Shown: positions 60,246-64,000 of the stretch, piece by piece
Layout: every line of letters begins with the position of its first letter
Numbering within the stretch: position 1 is the first letter of the stretch
Notes under the pieces: generated by a model
The model's input: only the letters and a program-made list of their open reading frames with translations
Told to the model about the DNA's origin: nothing
Databases searched by the model: none
Position numbers and translations under genes: made by a program
Source: Nonomuraea gerenzanensis
GTDB taxonomy: Bacteria; Actinomycetota; Actinomycetes; Streptosporangiales; Streptosporangiaceae
DNA: 64,000 bases
Direction of reading: 5' to 3'
NCBI RefSeq assembly: GCF_020215645.1
Contig: NZ_CP084058.1
Location: 8,184,001-8,248,000, forward strand

Positions 60246-60333
60246 GAAATGTACGTGCCAACCACGTTAACTTCTCTCCCAGACCCCGTCGAGTAACGGT
60301 GAGGTCACGGCGAGGATGGGTAGGTTCGGCTGC

Positions 60334-60738
60334 ATGCTCTACGGCGAAGAACATGTCCGGCGTTACCAGGAGACCGACGGGGCGGAGGGCCACGACTGGA
60401 ACGACACCGTCGTGCTCCTGCTGACCACCAAGGGGCGCAAGTCCGGCCGCCCCTTCACCACGCCCCTCATCTACCAGCCGTTCGGCGACGACTACCTCGT
60501 GGTGGCGTCCAAGGGCGGCGACCCCGACCATCCGGGGTGGTACAAGAACCTCCAGGCCAACCCGGAGGTGGAGGTGCAGGTGAAGGGCGACAAGTTCAAG
60601 GCCCGCGCCCGCACGGCCGCGCCGGAGGAGAAGCCCGAGATGTGGAAGGTGATGGCGCGCACCTGGCCCGACTACGACGAGTACCAGAAGAAGACCGACA
60701 GGGAGATCCCCGTCGTCGTGCTCGAACGCGCCACCTGA
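60334..60738 (+). CDS. Deazaflavin (F420)-dependent nitroreductase-family protein
   Basis: 134 residues of the Ddn-like split barrel: VLLLTTKGRKSGRPFTTPLIYQPFGDDYLVVASKGGDPDHPGWYKNLQANPEVEVQVKGDKFKARAR is the family core, including the Lys-Gly-Gly F420 region. These enzymes use reduced F420 to reduce quinones or nitro compounds. ATG 60334 (MLYGEEH) fits relatives; ATG 60316 is possible. Convergent with the protease, with a shared terminator. Confidence 0.92.
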   Translation: MLYGEEHVRRYQETDGAEGHDWNDTVVLLLTTKGRKSGRPFTTPLIYQPFGDDYLVVASKGGDPDHPGWYKNLQANPEVEVQVKGDKFKARARTAAPEEKPEMWKVMARTWPDYDEYQKKTDREIPVVVLERAT

Positions 60739-60742
60739 CAGC

Positions 60743-60774
60743 GCGGAAGGCCCCGCCGTGACGGGGCCTTCCGC
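60743..60774. terminator. Bidirectional terminator between convergent genes
   Basis: A perfect 13-pair stem (60743-60755 with 60762-60774) and six-base loop lies exactly between the stops of the F420-type gene and the S8 protease. Confidence 0.92.
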
Positions 60775-60780
60775 CGGTTC

Positions 60781-63700
60781 TCACTTGATCTGGTACGCCC
60801 GCACCACGGTCTGGGTGAAGGCGTTGCCACCGGTGTCGGCGGCCTTGACCCGCAGCGAGGCGAACGTGCCGCGCGCCCAGGCCGGGTGCCAGGTCCCGGC
60901 CGACCACTCGCCCTTGCCCGACGGGTGCACCAGCGTGGGCAGCCAGGTGCGGCCGTCGTCGTAGGAGATGTCGAGGCTGAGCGTGCGCAGCTTCAGGTCG
61001 GGCGAGCCGGCCTGGCGCTGGAGGCGCAGGGGCAGGCGCGCGGGGCCGACGGCGGCCCTGTTGCGCTCGTCCAGCTCGGCGTCGATCTTGACGGCCAGCA
61101 GCGGCAGCAGCTGCCGCTCGCCCGCCGCCGGGGTCTTCGACCGGAACCGCCACTCGGCGCTGACCCGGGTGGACAGCTGCGTCATGGCGGGGGCCCGGTC
61201 GGCGGTCATCGTCAGGCGGTACTCGCTCTCCTTGCGCTCGGCGGGCACGTCGATCCAGCCGGGCAGGGTGTCGGTGGTGCTGTAGATCTCCTTGCCGTCG
61301 CGGTAGAGCTTGGCCTGCGGGGCCGTGTACGAGCCGAAGGAGTGGCGGTCGGGCCTGCCGTCGTCGAACAGCGAGGTGCTGAACTGCAGCAGGTTCTCCT
61401 CGCGCCAGTTGTAGTCGCCGTCGGGGTTGAGCGCGGCCCCGAGGACGGCGCCGTTCCAGCGCTCGGTGCTCTTCCGGCCGGCGCGGTAGACGGTGGTCCG
61501 GCCGAAGAAGAACTGGTCGAGGTCGTCGATGCCCTCCGGCGGGAGCTTGTACTGGGCGAAGGACGGGTACCAGCCGGTGTCGCCGGGCGTGTAGTACTCG
61601 GTCCTGGTGAACGGCAGCGGCACGTGCGCCACGTGCACGTACGGCATCCAGGCCAGCTCTGTCCCGTACAGGACGGGCAGCGCCATGTGCTCGCCGGTCT
61701 TGCCGTCCCGCTGGGCGGCGTAGGTGGAGGTCACCTCGGCCAGGTCGCGGCGGCGCGGGCGGTAGCCGGGGTCGGCGGGGATGCGCGGCTCGGCCTTCAT
61801 CAGGTGGTAGAAGTACGGGCTGGCGTCGTAGGTGCCGTCGCCCTTCGGCTTGGCCCACTGGGTCCAGCGGTAGTAGGCGAACTTCTTGCTGGCCGTCCGG
61901 GCCGTCGGGATGGCCTTGATGCCCTCGACGCGCTCCGCGCCCCACATGCCGGCCAGGTCCACGTCCACGCCGAGGGGCTGCTTGCCCTCGACGAGCTGGA
62001 GCATGCCCAGCATGCCGATGGCCAGCCGCGCGGTCGGCTCCTCCGTGCGCACGTCCACCGGCTCGGCGCGGCGGGCGTCGGCGGTGACCGTACGGTCGCC
62101 GTCGAGCGTGAACTCCGGCTCGGCCGCCATCACCAGCGTGCCGTCGTGGTCGGCCATCAGGATGACGACCGTGTAGCGGCGGCCCTTGAGCAGCCGCAGG
62201 TCCAGGCTGCCGCCGGAGACGTCGTAGTTGGTCTGCTCGCCCGACTCGACGTCGATCACGCCGGCGAAGGCCGTCCCGGCCGGCTGCCCGTCGCTGCCGG
62301 TGAAGCGCAGGCCGAGCCCCCGCTTCTCCGGCTCGACGCGCATGCCGATGCCGGTGCGGACGCTGACGTCGCCGCTCCTGGCGATGACCGTGCCGCTGAA
62401 CAGGCCGGTCGCGGCGGGCTTGGCTGTCACCGTCACCTGGGCGGTGCCGTGCGCGGGCACGTCCACCGCCTCGGCGCTCAGGCTGAACGGCGTGACGCGC
62501 TGGCCGGCGCCGTCCTTGGCGAGCACGCTCAGCTCCAGCCGGACGGGGGCGTCACCGTCGTTGCGGTAGGTGAGCGTCCTCGTCTTCGGGGCGGTGTCGG
62601 GCAGCTCGACGTCCCCCATGCCGAGGGAGGCGGGCTCGGTCGTGATCCGCTGGCCGACGGCTCGGGCCACGTCCACCCGGCCCGAGCCCTGCACGTACGC
62701 GCCCAGCTCCTCGCCGGGGGCCGTGGCGGCCATCAGCGCCGCCTTGATGCGCTCGCCCTTCCAGTCGGGGTGCAGCCCGGCCACGACGGCCGCCGCGCCC
62801 GCCACGTGCGGGGTGGCCATGGACGTGCCGCTCATCTCCGTGTACAGCTCGTCGCCCGAGGCGCCCTCGGGGGCGCCGGCCCTGGCGGCGACGATGCCCA
62901 CGCCGGGGGCGATCAGGTCGGGTTTGACCGCCGCGTCACCGGGGCGCGGGCCGGTGCTGCTGAACTGGGCGACGACGTCGGCGTCGCGGTGGGAGGCGCC
63001 GACGGACAGCGCGGCGTCGGCGCTGCTCGGCGAGCCGAGCGCCTGGGGCCCGTCGTTGCCTGAGGCGATCACGAACAGCGTGCCGTACTGGGCCGAGAGC
63101 GTGTTGACGGCCTGCTCCAGCGGGTCGATGCCGGGAGCGTCGGGGCCGCCGAGGCTGAGGTTGGCGACGCGGGCGCCGTTCTGCGCCGCCCAGGTCATGC
63201 CCTCGACGATGGCCGAGTCGGCGCAGTAGCCGTCCTGGCCGCAGACCTTGCCGATCATGAGCTTGGCGCCGGGGGCGACGCCCTTGCGGCTGCCGCCCGA
63301 GGCGGCGCCGGTACCGGCGATCGTGGAGGCGACGTGGGTGCCGTGGCCGTTCAGGTCGCTCGTGTCGGGCTCGGCGGTGAAGTTCTCCGTCTTGACGACC
63401 TGGTTCGCCAGGTCGGGGTGGCCGGGGTCGTAGCCGGTGTCGAGCACCGCGACGGGGACGTCCTGGCCGGTGTGGCCGGCCGCCCAGGCGGCGGGCGCGC
63501 CGATGTGCGGCACGCTGACGTCGAGGGAGACCTTGGCCTTGCCGTCGAGCCAGATCCTGGCGGGGGCGGCGGCGGTCCGCGCCTGCCCCGTCAGCGTCTG
63601 CCACAGCGCACCGGTACGGGGCTCCTGCCTGGCCACGCCGTTGACGGCGGGCAGCGGGCGCCCCTCGGCGGCGCGCAGCGCGGCGGAGCCCTCGGGATAG

Positions 63701-64000
63701 GTCACGATGAGCGGGAGCCGCGGGCTGGCGGCGTCGTCGTAGCCGAGCGCGGCGAGCCGGGTCACGTCGAAGAGCCGGGGGTCGAGGGTGCCCGCGGCCA
63801 GCAGGGGCAGCGCGTCCACGGGCACGATGCTGAGCCCGTCCGCGGACCTGCGGTGCACGAAGTGGATCCGCTCCCGGCCCGGGCCGGGAGCGACGTCGAG
63901 CTGGGTCTGCTTGTTGGGCAGCTCGCGGAGGGTGACCTTGTCGCCGGTGATGAGCGTGATCGTCTTCGCCGGTTGGAGCTTGGTGGCGGGCTGGACGGGC
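60781..64000 (-). CDS. S8 (subtilisin-like) serine protease, N-terminus beyond the window
   Basis: At least 1,073 residues; the frame stays open to the right edge with no signal peptide yet visible. The start of the visible part (TITLITGDKVTLRELPNKQT) is a typical S8 propeptide. Catalytic Asp lies in VAVLDTGYDPGHPDLA (about 63440), His in NGHGTHVASTIAGTG (about 63335), oxyanion Asn in IASGNDGPQ, and Ser in GTSMATPHVAGAAA (about 62825). A long C-terminal set of beta domains follows. Probably an extracellular protease. Confidence 0.93.
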   Translation of the reverse strand, partial: PVQPATKLQPAKTITLITGDKVTLRELPNKQTQLDVAPGPGRERIHFVHRRSADGLSIVPVDALPLLAAGTLDPRLFDVTRLAALGYDDAASPRLPLIVTYPEGSAALRAAEGRPLPAVNGVARQEPRTGALWQTLTGQARTAAAPARIWLDGKAKVSLDVSVPHIGAPAAWAAGHTGQDVPVAVLDTGYDPGHPDLANQVVKTENFTAEPDTSDLNGHGTHVASTIAGTGAASGGSRKGVAPGAKLMIGKVCGQDGYCADSAIVEGMTWAAQNGARVANLSLGGPDAPGIDPLEQAVNTLSAQYGTLFVIASGNDGPQALGSPSSADAALSVGASHRDADVVAQFSSTGPRPGDAAVKPDLIAPGVGIVAARAGAPEGASGDELYTEMSGTSMATPHVAGAAAVVAGLHPDWKGERIKAALMAATAPGEELGAYVQGSGRVDVARAVGQRITTEPASLGMGDVELPDTAPKTRTLTYRNDGDAPVRLELSVLAKDGAGQRVTPFSLSAEAVDVPAHGTAQVTVTAKPAATGLFSGTVIARSGDVSVRTGIGMRVEPEKRGLGLRFTGSDGQPAGTAFAGVIDVESGEQTNYDVSGGSLDLRLLKGRRYTVVILMADHDGTLVMAAEPEFTLDGDRTVTADARRAEPVDVRTEEPTARLAIGMLGMLQLVEGKQPLGVDVDLAGMWGAERVEGIKAIPTARTASKKFAYYRWTQWAKPKGDGTYDASPYFYHLMKAEPRIPADPGYRPRRRDLAEVTSTYAAQRDGKTGEHMALPVLYGTELAWMPYVHVAHVPLPFTRTEYYTPGDTGWYPSFAQYKLPPEGIDDLDQFFFGRTTVYRAGRKSTERWNGAVLGAALNPDGDYNWREENLLQFSTSLFDDGRPDRHSFGSYTAPQAKLYRDGKEIYSTTDTLPGWIDVPAERKESEYRLTMTADRAPAMTQLSTRVSAEWRFRSKTPAAGERQLLPLLAVKIDAELDERNRAAVGPARLPLRLQRQAGSPDLKLRTLSLDISYDDGRTWLPTLVHPSGKGEWSAGTWHPAWARGTFASLRVKAADTGGNAFTQTVVRAYQIK

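Noticed and set aside
60886..63063. 725-residue plus-strand open frame
   Set aside because: Shadow of the S8 protease; repetitive Gly/Val/Arg composition typical of the complementary frame.

Overview
The window is high-GC actinomycete chromosome. Most start codons are GTG or ATG, some transcripts look leaderless, terminators are GC-rich hairpins without U-tracts, and there is an actinobacterial integration host factor (mIHF) gene. A Streptosporangiaceae-type soil actinomycete (for example Nonomuraea-like) is my inference from gene content; no rRNA is present to test it. I see no IS element, prophage, CRISPR array or resistance island.

Layout. 1-2614: reverse-strand sugar ABC operon (LacI regulator, then two permeases; the second runs off the left edge). 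2781-6196: MFS exporter divergent from a ROK regulator, a GlcG/HbpS-like protein and mIHF. 6323-9658: NarL-type two-component pair and a divergent membrane acyltransferase. 9713-14004: GNAT acetyltransferase, Ski2-like DUF3516 helicase, small secreted protein, DUF2087 protein. 13971-17150: a decaying glycan locus (GH20 tail, frameshifted GH27 alpha-galactosidase, intact PhoD phosphatase, tail of a sugar-binding protein). 17287-21008: AraC/PhyH pair, dusB and an ACT-domain protein. 21074-21312: tRNA-Gly, tRNA-Cys and tRNA-Val with a strong terminator.

21674-29309 is a coherent arabinan/arabino-oligosaccharide system. It comprises a secreted GH43 enzyme with a ricin-type lectin domain, a LacI regulator, an intracellular GH51 arabinofuranosidase and a divergent binding protein plus two permeases. 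Six copies of one operator (consensus TGTTAGCGCTAACA) tie these together. 29325-46700 is mixed housekeeping and accessory content: MarR/NTF2-like pair, GT4 glycosyltransferase behind a possible leaderless leader ORF, D,D-carboxypeptidase, YCF48-like protein, AlkB-like oxygenase, VOC protein, MFS and MHS transporters with a FadR-type regulator, SPFH protein, CbiX-like protein and small unknown proteins.

46592-52924 encodes a 2,110-residue TPR protein ending in a CHAT (caspase-like) domain whose catalytic His and Cys motifs look lost. 52970-60185 is a second LacI-controlled glycan operon: LacI, binding protein, two permeases, a secreted glycoamylase-like (PF10091/GH144-like) enzyme, and a GH39 enzyme without a signal peptide. 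60334-64000 holds an F420-type (Ddn-like) protein and a convergent S8 protease that runs off the right edge.

The three sugar importers lack ATPase genes here, so they probably share an MsiK-type ATPase encoded elsewhere. Short tandem repeats occupy many of the gaps between genes.
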